This document shows positions 8,669 to 21,658 of a DNA stretch of 64,000 nucleotides, in pieces. Origin of the DNA: Arthrobacter gengyunqii (GTDB taxonomy: Bacteria > Actinomycetota > Actinomycetes > Actinomycetales > Micrococcaceae); NCBI RefSeq assembly GCF_023022985.1, contig NZ_CP095461.1, positions 3,286,001 to 3,350,000 of the forward strand, read 5' to 3'. The notes under the pieces are model-generated. The model worked only from the letters and a program-made list of their open reading frames with translations. It did no database searches and had not been told where the DNA came from. The first letter of the stretch is position 1. Each line of letters begins with the position of its first letter. The position numbers were made by a program, and so were the translations under genes.

Positions 8669-8703
8669 CGGTTTCGGTTCCCGGAGCACGGGAACCGAAA
8701 CCG
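8669..8703. repeat. Perfect 15-bp inverted repeat between dnaJ and hspR
   Basis: CGGTTTCGGTTCCCG and its exact complement are separated by GAGCA. There is no T-run on the minus strand, so it is not a standard terminator. It could be an mRNA-stabilising or processing stem, or an operator controlling hspR separately. Confidence 0.8.
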
Positions 8704-8714
8704 TGTTCCGTCAG

Positions 8715-9710
8715 TTACAGCCGGGCCCTGGCAGCCAGCCCTGCGCGCGGGTCCTCACCCTTGGTGGCGTCGGCGAAGGCCTCAACAGCGGCTTTCGCTT
8801 CCTTGTTCAAATGTGAGGGAACGGCGACGTCGATGGTCACCAGCAGGTCACCGTTGCCCTTGGACGTCTGCACGCCCCGGCCCTTGACCCGCAGTGTGCG
8901 CCCGGACGGGGTTCCGGCGGGCACCTTGAGTTTTACCTTGTCCGAGGTCAGCGTCGGCACCTCGATCGTGGCGCCCAGTGCGGCTTCGGGGAAGCTCACC
9001 GGTACGTGGATGCGGATATTGTTGCCGTCCCGGACAAAGAAATCGTGCGGGGTGACGTTCACGGTGACCATCAGGTCGCCGTTGCCTGCCGCTCCGGGCT
9101 GGCCCTTGCCTCTAACCCGAATCTTTTGGCCGTCCTTGACCCCTGCGGGGACCCGGACCTCCACCACTTCACCGCTGGGCTCGCGGAGCCCGATGACGGT
9201 GCCGTTAATGGACCCGGCGAAGGAGATGGTGGTGCTGGCTGTGCGGTCGGCACCCTTTTGCGGCGGTGTTGAACCGAAACCGCCGCCAAAGCCTCCGCCG
9301 CCGAACAGATCGGCGAATTCCGGCGGAATGTTGCTGCCGCCGGTGCTGTAGCTGGTGCGGCGGCTGCCGCCGGGACGCGCCCCCTGGCCAAAAAGTCCGC
9401 CAAAGAGATCCTCGAAGCCGGCGCCGCCTGCGGGGCCCGCCCCGCCGGGACCGCCGGCGGAGAAACGCGCACCGCTGCCCATGGCGCGGATCGCGTCGTA
9501 CTGCTGGCGCTCGTCGGCGTCCGACAGCACTGAATACGCTTCGGAGAGATCCTTGAACATCCGCTCGGCCGAGGGATCATCCTGGTTCTGGTCCGGATGG
9601 TACTTGCGCGCCAGCTTCCGATAGGCCTTCTTGATATCGGCTTCCGACGCGTCCTTGGGGACACCCAGAATCTTATAAAAATCCTTATCGACCCAATCCT
9701 GACTAGCCAA
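8715..9710 (-). CDS. dnaJ: DnaJ-type co-chaperone lacking the zinc finger
   Basis: This Hsp40 stimulates the ATPase of DnaK. The J domain covers residues 10-75 with HPD at 38-40, followed by a Gly/Phe-rich stretch to about 165 and the two C-terminal beta-barrel substrate domains. The four CxxCxGxG zinc repeats of classical DnaJ are absent, giving a CbpA-like layout of 331 residues. The start is TTG at 9710, preceded by GAGGAAGGGG at a good distance; the family N-terminus begins here. It lies 119 bases after grpE across an intrinsic terminator, and hspR follows. Confidence 0.92.
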   Translation of the reverse strand: MASQDWVDKDFYKILGVPKDASEADIKKAYRKLARKYHPDQNQDDPSAERMFKDLSEAYSVLSDADERQQYDAIRAMGSGARFSAGGPGGAGPAGGAGFEDLFGGLFGQGARPGGSRRTSYSTGGSNIPPEFADLFGGGGFGGGFGSTPPQKGADRTASTTISFAGSINGTVIGLREPSGEVVEVRVPAGVKDGQKIRVRGKGQPGAAGNGDLMVTVNVTPHDFFVRDGNNIRIHVPVSFPEAALGATIEVPTLTSDKVKLKVPAGTPSGRTLRVKGRGVQTSKGNGDLLVTIDVAVPSHLNKEAKAAVEAFADATKGEDPRAGLAARARL

Positions 9711-9782
9711 TTGGCGTCCCCTTCCTCAATTTACTGCTCCTGCCCACACCCCGCAGGTTGCGGACCGGACGTGCACTGCTGG

Positions 9783-9824
9783 AAAAAAGGTGCCCGGGGC
9801 CGCCGTGAGACGGCCCCGGGCACC
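9783..9824 (-). terminator. Intrinsic terminator between grpE and dnaJ
   Basis: A perfect 14-bp GC-rich stem (GGTGCCCGGGGCCG and its complement, loop of 8 bases) is followed on the minus strand by six Ts. It lies after the grpE stop and before dnaJ, so it should reduce or block read-through from dnaK-grpE into dnaJ-hspR. Confidence 0.85.
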
Positions 9825-9829
9825 CCTGC

Positions 9830-10447
9830 CTACTGCTCCGGAACGGAGACGATAACCTGTGCCGCCCGCAGGACCCGGTCATTGGACTTGTAACCGGCCC
9901 GCAGAATCTGCGTCACTGTATCCAACTGGACGTCCGGGCTTTGCTGCTGGATCAGGGCTTCATGGATGTTGGGGTCAAATTCAACCCCCACCTCGTCAAT
10001 CCGTCCCAAGCCGTACGTCTTCAGCGAATTTTCCAGCTTGTTGGCGATGGAGGCAAAGGGCCCCTCCGCCAAGTCGCCGTGCTGGCGTGCGGCGTCGATG
10101 TCATCCAGGACGGGCATCAGGGAGTTCAGCACTCCAATGACGGCCATTTCCCGGGCGACGTCGCGGTCCCGCTCCACCCGCTTGCGGTAGTTGACGTATT
10201 CCGCCTGCAACCGCAGCAGGTCGTTGCGCAGCTCCGCAGCTTCCGGTGATCCCGCGGCAGAGGGCTGCGGGGGAACATCGGCGCTGTTGAGGATCTGCTC
10301 GGCCTGGGCCAGAGCATCGCCTTCGGCACCGCTGTCCGCGGCGGACGTTTCACCGGGGGCTGCCGTTTCGGAGTCCGCCGGCACCTGGCCGGCGGGATCC
10401 TGCTCGTCGCCGTTGGGCTTCTCGTTGTTTCCGTTGCCTTCAGCCAT
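9830..10447 (-). CDS. grpE: Nucleotide exchange factor GrpE
   Basis: GrpE releases ADP from DnaK. The 205 residues have an acidic, disordered N-terminus of about 70 residues (rich in Gly, Glu, Asn and Pro), a long helix (LRNDLLRLQAEYVNYRKRVE) and the conserved C-terminal beta domain with VGVEFDPNIHEALIQQ and VTQILRAGYKSNDRVLRAA. The ATG at 10447 lies two bases after the dnaK stop, consistent with translational coupling. A terminator hairpin follows directly. Confidence 0.96.
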   Translation of the reverse strand: MAEGNGNNEKPNGDEQDPAGQVPADSETAAPGETSAADSGAEGDALAQAEQILNSADVPPQPSAAGSPEAAELRNDLLRLQAEYVNYRKRVERDRDVAREMAVIGVLNSLMPVLDDIDAARQHGDLAEGPFASIANKLENSLKTYGLGRIDEVGVEFDPNIHEALIQQQSPDVQLDTVTQILRAGYKSNDRVLRAAQVIVSVPEQ

Positions 10448-10449
10448 GA

Positions 10450-12546
<2,097 letters not shown>

Positions 12547-12548
12547 CT

Positions 12549-13352
12549 ATGGCTCCCGAACAGTATTCGCACGGCCACCACTCCAGCGTGGTTGGCGCCC
12601 ACGCCCAGCGCACGGCTGCCGACTCGGCGGCTTATCTGCTCCCCTATCTGGAGTCCGGAATGACCCTGCTGGATGTGGGCTGCGGCCCGGGCAGCATCAC
12701 CGCTGATCTTGCCAACCTCGTGGACCCCGGACCCGTCACCGGGCTGGACCAGTCCGAAGACGTGGTGGCTCTGGCACGGAAGCTCGCCGCCGCACGGGGA
12801 CTGGTCAACACGGAGTTCCTCGCGGGAAACGTATATGACCTGGACTTTCCGGACGCAACGTTTGACGTTGTCCACGCCCACCAGGTGCTCCAGCACCTCG
12901 CGGATCCGGTGGCAGCCCTGCGGGAAATGCGGCGGGTGACCCGGCCCGGAGGAATAGTGGCGGTCCGGGACGCGGATTTCCACGGCATGAGCTGGTACCC
13001 GGAGTTACCCGAACTCACCGCATGGATGGACACCTACCAGCAGATTGCCCGCGGCAACGCGGCAGAGCCGGACGCCGGACGGCGCCTGGTTGCGTGGATC
13101 CTTGAAGCCGGCTTTACCGAGTTCGAACCGTCAGCTTCCAACTGGCTCTACGCCACCCCCGAACGCCGCAGCTCGTTCGGCGAAGGATGGGCGGACCGGG
13201 TGCTGCACTCCGCGTTTGCCGCGCAGGCACTGGATCGCGAATTGGCCGACGAGGCCGGGCTGGCGCGGATGGCTGAGGGTTGGCGGCGCTGGTCACAAAC
13301 CGCGGACGGATGGTTCCTGCTTCCGTCCGGCGAGGTCATCGCCTGGGCCTGA
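12549..13352 (+). CDS. SAM-dependent methyltransferase (UbiE/COQ5-like)
   Basis: The 267-residue protein has a typical class I methyltransferase core: LLDVGCGPGSITADLA (motif I), VTGLDQSEDVVALAR, FDVVHAHQVLQHL and a post-motif VTRPGGIVAVRD. The C-terminal third resembles the actinobacterial methyltransferases that act on small molecules; the substrate is not known. The ATG at 12549 was chosen because the preceding 24 in-frame codons are Pro-rich noncoding sequence overlapping the dnaK control region, and TATCCT sits at the leaderless -10 position. It is divergent from dnaK. Confidence 0.85.
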   Translation: MAPEQYSHGHHSSVVGAHAQRTAADSAAYLLPYLESGMTLLDVGCGPGSITADLANLVDPGPVTGLDQSEDVVALARKLAAARGLVNTEFLAGNVYDLDFPDATFDVVHAHQVLQHLADPVAALREMRRVTRPGGIVAVRDADFHGMSWYPELPELTAWMDTYQQIARGNAAEPDAGRRLVAWILEAGFTEFEPSASNWLYATPERRSSFGEGWADRVLHSAFAAQALDRELADEAGLARMAEGWRRWSQTADGWFLLPSGEVIAWA

Positions 13353-13379
13353 AGCCGGTGCCGCCTCGCCGGCAGTGGG

Positions 13380-13385
13380 TACGCT
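13380..13385 (+). promoter_or_regulatory. Putative leaderless -10 (TACGCT)
   Basis: TACGCT occupies -12 to -7 before the ATG at 13392. A GGAGG also lies just before the ATG but very close, so either mode of initiation is possible. Confidence 0.35.
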
Positions 13386-13391
13386 GGAGGA

Positions 13392-13903
13392 ATGTACAGA
13401 ATCATCACGGTCTGCACCGGCAACATCTGCCGCTCCCCCATGGCCCAGTTCTGCCTGACCCGCGCCTTCAACGAGGCTGGACTGGGAGACGAGGTCCGGG
13501 TCGACTCCGCCGGAGTGACAGCATGGGAGGCCGGACGCCCGATGGACCCCCGCGCCGTGGATGAACTTACACGCCACGGCTTTGACGCCCGCGAAACCGA
13601 AACTTTTCGGGCACAGGAGTTCAAGGTGGATTGGTTTGCCGACCGCGACTTGGTGCTGGCTATGGATTACGGGCATTACGTCGAACTCCGGGACATGGCA
13701 GCACGCGGGCAGGACCAGGACAAGGTCCGCCTGATCCGCAGCTTTGATCCTGCCTCTGCCGCCCTTCCGCCCGAAGAACAGGGCATTGAAGACCCCTGGT
13801 ACGGCACCATGAGCGACTTCGACTCCTCCTACGCCATGATCCGGGCCTCGGTGCCGGGCGTGGTGGAATATGTCCGGGACGCCCTGGCCGCCGGCGGATC
13901 ACG

Positions 13904-13907
<4 letters not shown>
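13392..13907 (+). CDS. Low-molecular-weight protein-tyrosine phosphatase
   Basis: The 171 residues carry the signature loop C8-T-G-N-I-C-R14-S (Cx5R) at the N-terminus and the general-acid loop EDPWYG near residue 137, where most members have DPYY or DPWF. It hydrolyses phosphotyrosine in the cytoplasm; in actinobacteria such enzymes often regulate exopolysaccharide synthesis or are secreted. No tyrosine kinase gene is adjacent. The stop codon (TGA 13905-13907) is overlapped by the probable start of the next gene. Confidence 0.93.
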
Positions 13908-16105
<2,198 letters not shown>

Positions 16106-17581
16106 CTACTGCAGGGTGGCAGTCAGCCGGCACACGTTGTCAATGTAACGCTGCCAGACGGGGCGCCCCACCCATTCGGAGAGCAGCAGCTCCCGGGACA
16201 TGGACCGGTAGGTGTCTTCAATCCGGCGCATGTCGGTCACGATGTTCCCGTCGAACATCATGACCGACACTTCCAGATTCAGGGAAAAGGACCGCATGTC
16301 CATGTTCGAGGACCCCAGGACGGCCACCTCGTTGTCGATGGTGAAGTGCTTTGCGTGCAGCACCAGCGGCTTGGGATACAGGTAGATCCGGATGCCTGCC
16401 CGCAGCAGCGCTTCATAGTAGGAACGCTGGGCATGGTCGACGAGGAACTGGTCGCCCCGCTCGGAAACGAACAGCTCCACCTGAACGCCGCGCTGGGCAG
16501 CGGTGGTGATGGCGTACAGCAGGGAATCATCGGGCACGAAGTAGGGGCTGGTGATGGAAATGCGGTCCGACGCGGAATAAATCAGCGAGGTGAACAGGCG
16601 CAGGTTGTTCTCCGTGGTGAACCCCGGGCCGCTGGGCACCACCTGGCAGGTTACGTCGCCGGGATGACTGCTCCATTCATAGAGGCTCAGCTCCCGTTCA
16701 AGGTTCTCATCCGTTTCCGCGTTCCAGTCCGTGGCAAAAACCACGTTGATTTCATCCACCACCGGACCTTCCAGCCGCGCCATCAGCTCCACCCATTTCC
16801 GGCCGATCTTCCGGTTGTGGGGCTTCCTGTAGGAAGGCTCCACCAGGTTCTGGGACCCGGTGTAGGCCACCTTGCCGTCAACCACCAGGATTTTGCGATG
16901 ATTGCGCAGGTCCGGCCGCCGCCACAAACCGCGGGCCGGGAGCAGGGGCAGCATCCGCCGCCACTGAATGTCAGTGCTGCGAAGTTCCTTCAGCAGTTTC
17001 CGATAGCCCTTCACCCGCAGTGTGCCGATGTGGTCAAACAGCAGGCGCACCCGGACTCCGCGCGCGGCGGCGTCCTTCAACGCGGCGAAGAATTCCCGGG
17101 TGACGCTGTCGTAACTCATGATGTAGAACTCGACGTGCACGTATTTTTGGGCGGCGCGGACCACTTCGGTCATTTCGCGGATGGACTCGCTGTAGTCCCG
17201 CTGCAGCTCCACTTTGTTGCCGTCCAAGCTCGGGAAGGACCCGAGCCGGCGGTTCAGCTCGGTGGCCGAGACCACCCATTCCGGCCCGGAATACCGGCTG
17301 CCTTCGGCCTCCAGCTCGCGGGTGTTCTCACGGACCGCCCGGTTGACCTCAGCTTGGCGCTTGACCCGGTGTTCGGAGAGCCGGAAATTGCCGAAGAGCA
17401 GGAACAGGATGATTCCCGGCACCGGGAGGAAGAAGATGCACAGCAGCCAGGCCATGGCGGTGGTGGGGCGCCGGTTCCCCGGCACCACCCCGAGGGCGAT
17501 GATGCGGATCGCGTAATCCAGCACGGTCAGCGCCGTGGCGATCCAGACGGGGAGCGCTGTTCCCGTTAATGCCACCCACAC
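16106..17581 (-). CDS. cls: Cardiolipin synthase-type phospholipase D
   Basis: The enzyme probably condenses phosphatidylglycerol into cardiolipin at the membrane. The 491 residues begin with two transmembrane helices (about 8-30 and 40-63, including LLCIFFLPVPGIILFLLFG), a PLD nuclease N-terminal motif, then two HKD motifs: H-R-K in NHRKILVVDGKVAYTGSQN and H-A-K in LHAKHFTIDNEVAVLGSSN. The start is GTG at 17581 with AGGAG seven bases before it. Its stop abuts the pabB stop with no gap (convergent), and it lies between the pabB and pabC-like genes on the opposite strand. Confidence 0.92.
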   Translation of the reverse strand: MWVALTGTALPVWIATALTVLDYAIRIIALGVVPGNRRPTTAMAWLLCIFFLPVPGIILFLLFGNFRLSEHRVKRQAEVNRAVRENTRELEAEGSRYSGPEWVVSATELNRRLGSFPSLDGNKVELQRDYSESIREMTEVVRAAQKYVHVEFYIMSYDSVTREFFAALKDAAARGVRVRLLFDHIGTLRVKGYRKLLKELRSTDIQWRRMLPLLPARGLWRRPDLRNHRKILVVDGKVAYTGSQNLVEPSYRKPHNRKIGRKWVELMARLEGPVVDEINVVFATDWNAETDENLERELSLYEWSSHPGDVTCQVVPSGPGFTTENNLRLFTSLIYSASDRISITSPYFVPDDSLLYAITTAAQRGVQVELFVSERGDQFLVDHAQRSYYEALLRAGIRIYLYPKPLVLHAKHFTIDNEVAVLGSSNMDMRSFSLNLEVSVMMFDGNIVTDMRRIEDTYRSMSRELLLSEWVGRPVWQRYIDNVCRLTATLQ

Positions 17582-17637
17582 ACGACGCTCCTATCAGCTG
17601 CTGTTCCTCAATAGCCTAGTCTGCCGGATGGGCAAAC

Positions 17638-17643
17638 TAGGCT
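17638..17643 (+). promoter_or_regulatory. Putative leaderless -10 (TAGGCT)
   Basis: TAGGCT lies at -12 to -7 before the ATG at 17650; no ribosome binding site is seen. Confidence 0.4.
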
Positions 17644-17649
17644 GGGTGC

Positions 17650-18540
17650 ATGACTGTTCTGGTGTTCCTGGATCCGAAGTTCCCCGAAGGCCGCCTCGCG
17701 GATGCCGCCGTTCCGCAGCTGATGGCCGCTGATCTTGGGGCTACCCGAGGCGACGGCGTTTTCGAATCGATGCTGGCCATTGACGGCGTCCCCCGCAAAA
17801 TGGACGCCCATCTGGACCGGATGGCGTCCTCGGCGCTCGCCCTTGACCTTGTCTTTCCGGCGAGGGAGAGCTGGGAACGTGCGGTTTCCACGGCTCTTTC
17901 AGAGCTGCCCGTCCAGGCGGGGTCCGGCCAGGTGGGGTCCGGCGAGGCAGTGGTGAAGCTGCTGCTGACCCGCGGCGTCGAGGGAACCGACTCCCCCAGC
18001 GCGTGGGTCGCGGCCTCCCCCGTACCCGCCGCTGTCCGGGAGCGCAGCGCCCAGGGCCTGGACGTCCTGCTGCTGGACCGCGGCTATGACAGCACCGTGG
18101 CCGACCGCGCACCATGGCTGCTGCTCGGCGCCAAGACCCTGTCCTACGCCGTCAACATGGCGGCGCTGCGCTACGCCAAGGCTCAGGGCGCCGACGACGT
18201 CATCTTCACGTCCTCCGACGGAAAGGTCCTGGAGGGTCCGACGTCGAGCGTCATCCTGGCGGTGGAGGAAGACGGCGTCAAGACGCTGCTGACGCCCGAA
18301 CTCGAGAGCGGCATCCTTCCCGGCACCACCCAGCGCGCACTGTTCGACGCAGCCGAAGCGGCAGGCTGGGCCCGGGGTTACGGCCCCCTGGAGCCGGCGC
18401 ACCTGATGGAGGCCGACGCCGTGTGGCTGGTGTCCAGCATCCGGCTCCTGGCTCCGGTGACTTCCATTGACGGCACCCCGATTCCTTCGTCTCCCGCGCT
18501 GACGGAGGAACTGACCGCACTGCTGCGCGGGGCGTTGTAA
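17650..18540 (+). CDS. pabC: Class IV aminotransferase, probable 4-amino-4-deoxychorismate lyase
   Basis: This PLP enzyme of 296 residues probably converts 4-amino-4-deoxychorismate to p-aminobenzoate and pyruvate. Family features are GDGVFESMLAIDG near residue 34, the PLP-lysine segment LLGAKTLSYAVNMAAL, GADDVIFTSSDGKVLEGPTS and the phosphate-binding GILPGTTQRAL. Branched-chain aminotransferase or D-amino acid transaminase cannot be excluded by sequence alone, but the PabB gene 1.5 kb upstream on the same strand supports a role in folate synthesis. Start ATG 17650 follows a TAGGCT leaderless -10. Confidence 0.82.
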   Translation: MTVLVFLDPKFPEGRLADAAVPQLMAADLGATRGDGVFESMLAIDGVPRKMDAHLDRMASSALALDLVFPARESWERAVSTALSELPVQAGSGQVGSGEAVVKLLLTRGVEGTDSPSAWVAASPVPAAVRERSAQGLDVLLLDRGYDSTVADRAPWLLLGAKTLSYAVNMAALRYAKAQGADDVIFTSSDGKVLEGPTSSVILAVEEDGVKTLLTPELESGILPGTTQRALFDAAEAAGWARGYGPLEPAHLMEADAVWLVSSIRLLAPVTSIDGTPIPSSPALTEELTALLRGAL

Positions 18541-18567
18541 CCGGGCCGGCTCAACTCGGGATGAAGC

Positions 18568-19386
18568 TCAGCTCAGGATGAAATTAAACGTTCCTGCGCC
18601 CACGGCGGCGGCCAGTGCACCTCCGGCCAGCACCACCCCGTAGAGGGCAACCCACGCGTCCAGGCCGGTGAACACGGAGGTGCGGGCCCAGGTCCGGCCG
18701 CCGTTGCCGAAACCGCGGGCTTCCATGGCTGCGGCCAGGCGGGTGGCACGCCGTACGGCCTGCACCAGCAGGGCGACGGCCTGGCCCAGGAAGGAGCGGA
18801 CCCGGGTCAGCAGCCCCGAATCCGCGCCGACTCCCCGCGCGTGCCGGGCCATCCCCAGGCTCTGCCATTCGGAAACCAGCAGCCCCACGAGGCGCATGGC
18901 GGCCAGTGCCCCGAGCACAAAACGGTGCGGGAGCCTCAGTTTCTGTGCCAGCGCGTCCGCCAGATCCGTGGGATCCGTTGAGGCCAGCAGGAGGATTCCG
19001 GGCAGGGCGATCGCCAGGCCCCGCAGCCCGATGGCGATTCCGGCAGCCACTGAATCCGACGTAAACAGGACCGGGCCGGCGTCCAGCAGGACGGTGCCGG
19101 TCTTTTCCGCCAGCAGCGCGGTGCCCCACGCGCCCACCAGCGCGGCGACGATCAGGGGCCAGATCCGTCGAAGCAGGGTCAGCGGCCGGGTCCGCAGCAG
19201 CGGCAGCAAAAGAAGTTCCCCGGCAAGGACGATGCTGGAGCTGATCCAGTCCACGCTGATCAGCACGGCAAGTGTCACTGCCACGGCTGCAGCAAGTTTG
19301 GACAGCGGATTGGCCCGCTCCAGCAGGGTTCCGGACGGACGCCGGGTCGGATTGCGCAGATCAATGTCCAGTTCCGCAGTGCTCAC
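18568..19386 (-). CDS. ECF transporter transmembrane component T (YkoC-like)
   Basis: The T component couples ATP hydrolysis to the substrate-binding S protein in energy-coupling-factor importers. The 272 residues hold about six hydrophobic segments, with the conserved ARG-containing coupling region (MARHARGVGADSG) and a second Ala-Arg motif (MEARGFGNGGRT), as in EcfT/CbiQ proteins. Its start overlaps the ATPase stop by 4 bases. It is the last gene of the riboswitch-controlled operon S-ATPase-T, whose layout matches YkoEDC thiamine/hydroxymethylpyrimidine importers. Confidence 0.9.
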   Translation of the reverse strand: MSTAELDIDLRNPTRRPSGTLLERANPLSKLAAAVAVTLAVLISVDWISSSIVLAGELLLLPLLRTRPLTLLRRIWPLIVAALVGAWGTALLAEKTGTVLLDAGPVLFTSDSVAAGIAIGLRGLAIALPGILLLASTDPTDLADALAQKLRLPHRFVLGALAAMRLVGLLVSEWQSLGMARHARGVGADSGLLTRVRSFLGQAVALLVQAVRRATRLAAAMEARGFGNGGRTWARTSVFTGLDAWVALYGVVLAGGALAAAVGAGTFNFILS

Positions 19387-20969
19387 TTCCGCGCCGCTTC
19401 CTTTCCCGCCATTTTCAGCGCCGCCTTCTGCGCCGTCGTGCGCACCGTGGCAGTGCCGTCCTCCACGTGCAGGACGTTTCCGCCCAGCGCCGCCAGGAAC
19501 TCGGCGTCATGGGTGACCGACACCACGGAGCGGCCCTCGGCCAGCAAGGTGCGGAGCAGGGTCACCAGCTCCGCCCAGGTGTTGGCGTCCTGCCCGAAGG
19601 TGGGTTCGTCCAGCAGCAGGATGTCCGGTTCCGTGGCGATCATGGTGGCCACGGAGAGCCGGCGCTTTTCGCCGCCCGACAGGGTGAACGGATTGGCGTC
19701 CAGCAGAGCGGTGAGCCGCAGCCGCTCCGCCAGCCTGTCCACCAGGGAGGCAATCTCGGTCTCCGTCAGCCGCCCCGCCCGTCTTGGCCCGAAGGCCAGT
19801 TCGCCGCGGACGGTGCCGGTCAGGAACTGGTGCTCCGGCTCCTGGAAGACAGTGCCGATCCGGGTTACCAGCTCGGTCGATTTCCAGCGGCCCGGGTCGG
19901 TGCCGGCGGAACCGGCCAGCGCGGCTGTGGCCCGCAGAGTACCGGCCACAGGCTTCAGCAGTCCCCCCATTGTTAGGGCCAGCGTCGTTTTTCCGGCGCC
20001 GTTGGGGCCGGTGATGCCGAGCGAAGTCCCGGCGCGCAGCGCCAGATCCACGCTGCTGACAATTGCCGGAGCCCGCTTCCCGCGCCCCGCGGCAAGGCCG
20101 CGGGCAACCAGCAGCTCTGAACCGGCATGCTGTGCCGCCGGTTCCGGGACGGCAGGCCGGTTCCCCGGCAGCCAGACGCCGGCGGCGGTGAGACGGGCAC
20201 GGTTGCCCGGTGCCGACAGAACCTGTGACGGCGGACCGTCGGCAAGGATCCCGCCGTCGGCCGCTAAAACCACCACCCGGTCCACGACGTCCGCCCAGAC
20301 GGACACCCGGTGTTCCACCACAATCAAGGTGGCCCCGGTGCGCTCCAGCACGCGTTCGACGGCGGCACGGACTTCTTCCACACCGTCCGGGTCGAGATTG
20401 GCCGTGGGTTCATCCAGGAGCAGCAGACCCGGCTGCATGGCCAGAACGCCGGCCAGCGCCAGGCGCTGCTTTTGTCCGCCGGACAGTGCGGCCGTGGAAT
20501 GGTGCAGCGGCACCCGCAGGCCAACGTCGTCCAGGCTGGTGCGCACCCGCTGCCAGATCTCCTGCGGGGGTATGCGGAGGTTCTCCGCGCCGAAGGCAAC
20601 CTCGTCCCCCACCCGGGAGAGCACCAGCTGGGAGTCCGGGTCCTGAAGCACAAGGCCGGCCCGGCCGCGGGCCAGCTGCGGAGCAATCCCGTCCAGGGTG
20701 AGGCTGCCGTGTTCCTCCCCTGCTGCGTCCGGCCCGGTACCCTCGCCGAGAACACCGGCGAGGGCGTGCAGCAGCGTGGATTTCCCCGCGCCGGAGGCAC
20801 CCAGGAGCAGAACCCTCTCCCCCGGTTCGATGTCCAGCGTCAGGCCGGAGACCGCGGGGGTGCTGCGTCCTGCGTGCCGCCAGGAGTAGTCCCGTGCCCG
20901 TACGGACACGGGGGAAGACACGGGGGAAGACACGGGGGAAGACACGGGGGAACCGTCAGGAGCGCGCAT
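19383..20969 (-). CDS. ECF transporter double ATPase (YkoD-like)
   Basis: Two ABC ATPase domains are fused in 528 residues. Domain 1 has Walker A GASGAGKST, Q-loop DPDSQLVLS, signature LSGGQKQR and Walker B LLLLDEPTANLD; domain 2 has GPNGAGKTT, EPEHQFLTG, LSGGEKRR and ILLLDEPTFGQD. The ATG at 20969 overlaps the S-component stop by 14 bases, pointing to translational coupling; the long frame upstream is antisense of nothing and only shadows the S gene. The N-terminus contains a four-fold SPVS repeat. It powers uptake of a thiamine-related compound, inferred from the TPP riboswitch. Confidence 0.93.
   Translation of the reverse strand: MRAPDGSPVSSPVSSPVSSPVSVRARDYSWRHAGRSTPAVSGLTLDIEPGERVLLLGASGAGKSTLLHALAGVLGEGTGPDAAGEEHGSLTLDGIAPQLARGRAGLVLQDPDSQLVLSRVGDEVAFGAENLRIPPQEIWQRVRTSLDDVGLRVPLHHSTAALSGGQKQRLALAGVLAMQPGLLLLDEPTANLDPDGVEEVRAAVERVLERTGATLIVVEHRVSVWADVVDRVVVLAADGGILADGPPSQVLSAPGNRARLTAAGVWLPGNRPAVPEPAAQHAGSELLVARGLAAGRGKRAPAIVSSVDLALRAGTSLGITGPNGAGKTTLALTMGGLLKPVAGTLRATAALAGSAGTDPGRWKSTELVTRIGTVFQEPEHQFLTGTVRGELAFGPRRAGRLTETEIASLVDRLAERLRLTALLDANPFTLSGGEKRRLSVATMIATEPDILLLDEPTFGQDANTWAELVTLLRTLLAEGRSVVSVTHDAEFLAALGGNVLHVEDGTATVRTTAQKAALKMAGKEAARK
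20905..20952 (-). repeat. Four perfect 12-bp tandem copies in the ATPase N-terminus
   Basis: GACACGGGGGAA (plus strand) is repeated four times without change and encodes (SPVS)4 on the minus strand. The unit is a multiple of three, so changes in copy number would keep the frame. Confidence 0.95.
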
Positions 20970-21585
20970 CTGCTGCCCGGCCCGACGCGAACGACGCCAG
21001 AACTCCGGTCCGGGCCAGGGCACGTGCGGCCAGCCAGGACAGCAACCCGGCCAGGACGGCACCCGACACCGCGGCAAACAGGGTGTACAGCGCCTGCCAC
21101 TGTGCGGCCCATTCCGGCCGGAAGAGAATGTTCTCGCTGACGCCCAGGAACACACCGGACACCAACCCGGCAAGCATCGCCACGGGCAGGGTGTACCGGG
21201 CATACAGGAAGGCCAGGAAGACCAGCTCCGCTCCCGCCCCCTGGATGAATCCGGACAGCAGCACCGAGAGGCCAAACTGTGTTCCGAGCACGCCGGACAC
21301 CGCGGAGGCCAGGACCTCACAGTAAATTGCAGCTCCGGGTTTGCGGATGATCAGCGCACCCAGGACCCCTGCGATGAGCCACCCGCCGGTGTAGAGACCG
21401 CCTAACGGTGGAAAGGCAAGGAACACGACCTCCACCCCGTTGTACGCCAGCGACCAGGCCCAAAAGATGACCCCCACAGCCACTGCAAGGACGGACGCCA
21501 CCACAATGTCGACAACGCGCCAAGGCCTGCGCCAGACGGAATCCTGCCGACCGGAGCGTTGGAGCCTGGAATTGTTCTGCTGCAT
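20956..21585 (-). CDS. ECF transporter S component, YkoE family
   Basis: This 209-residue integral membrane protein is the substrate-binding subunit. After a polar N-terminus of about 20 residues (QQNNSRLQRSGRQDSVWRR), WRVVDIVVASVLAVAVGVIF and FLAFPPLGGLYTGGWLIAG match the YkoE family, which binds thiamine precursors. Five to six hydrophobic segments are visible. The ATG at 21585 has a consensus AGGAGG eight bases upstream. It is the first gene after a TPP riboswitch, which supports hydroxymethylpyrimidine or thiamine as substrate. Confidence 0.92.
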   Translation of the reverse strand: MQQNNSRLQRSGRQDSVWRRPWRVVDIVVASVLAVAVGVIFWAWSLAYNGVEVVFLAFPPLGGLYTGGWLIAGVLGALIIRKPGAAIYCEVLASAVSGVLGTQFGLSVLLSGFIQGAGAELVFLAFLYARYTLPVAMLAGLVSGVFLGVSENILFRPEWAAQWQALYTLFAAVSGAVLAGLLSWLAARALARTGVLASFASGRAADARS

Positions 21586-21658
21586 GAAAAAAACCTCCTG
21601 AGGTACAGGAGGGGAGGGACTGTTCACGGCGGATTGCCGTGAGGTCCCGTGAGATCTC

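Noticed and set aside
20905..20952. CRISPR-like array
   Set aside because: The 12-bp repeats are directly adjacent without spacers and lie inside a coding frame.
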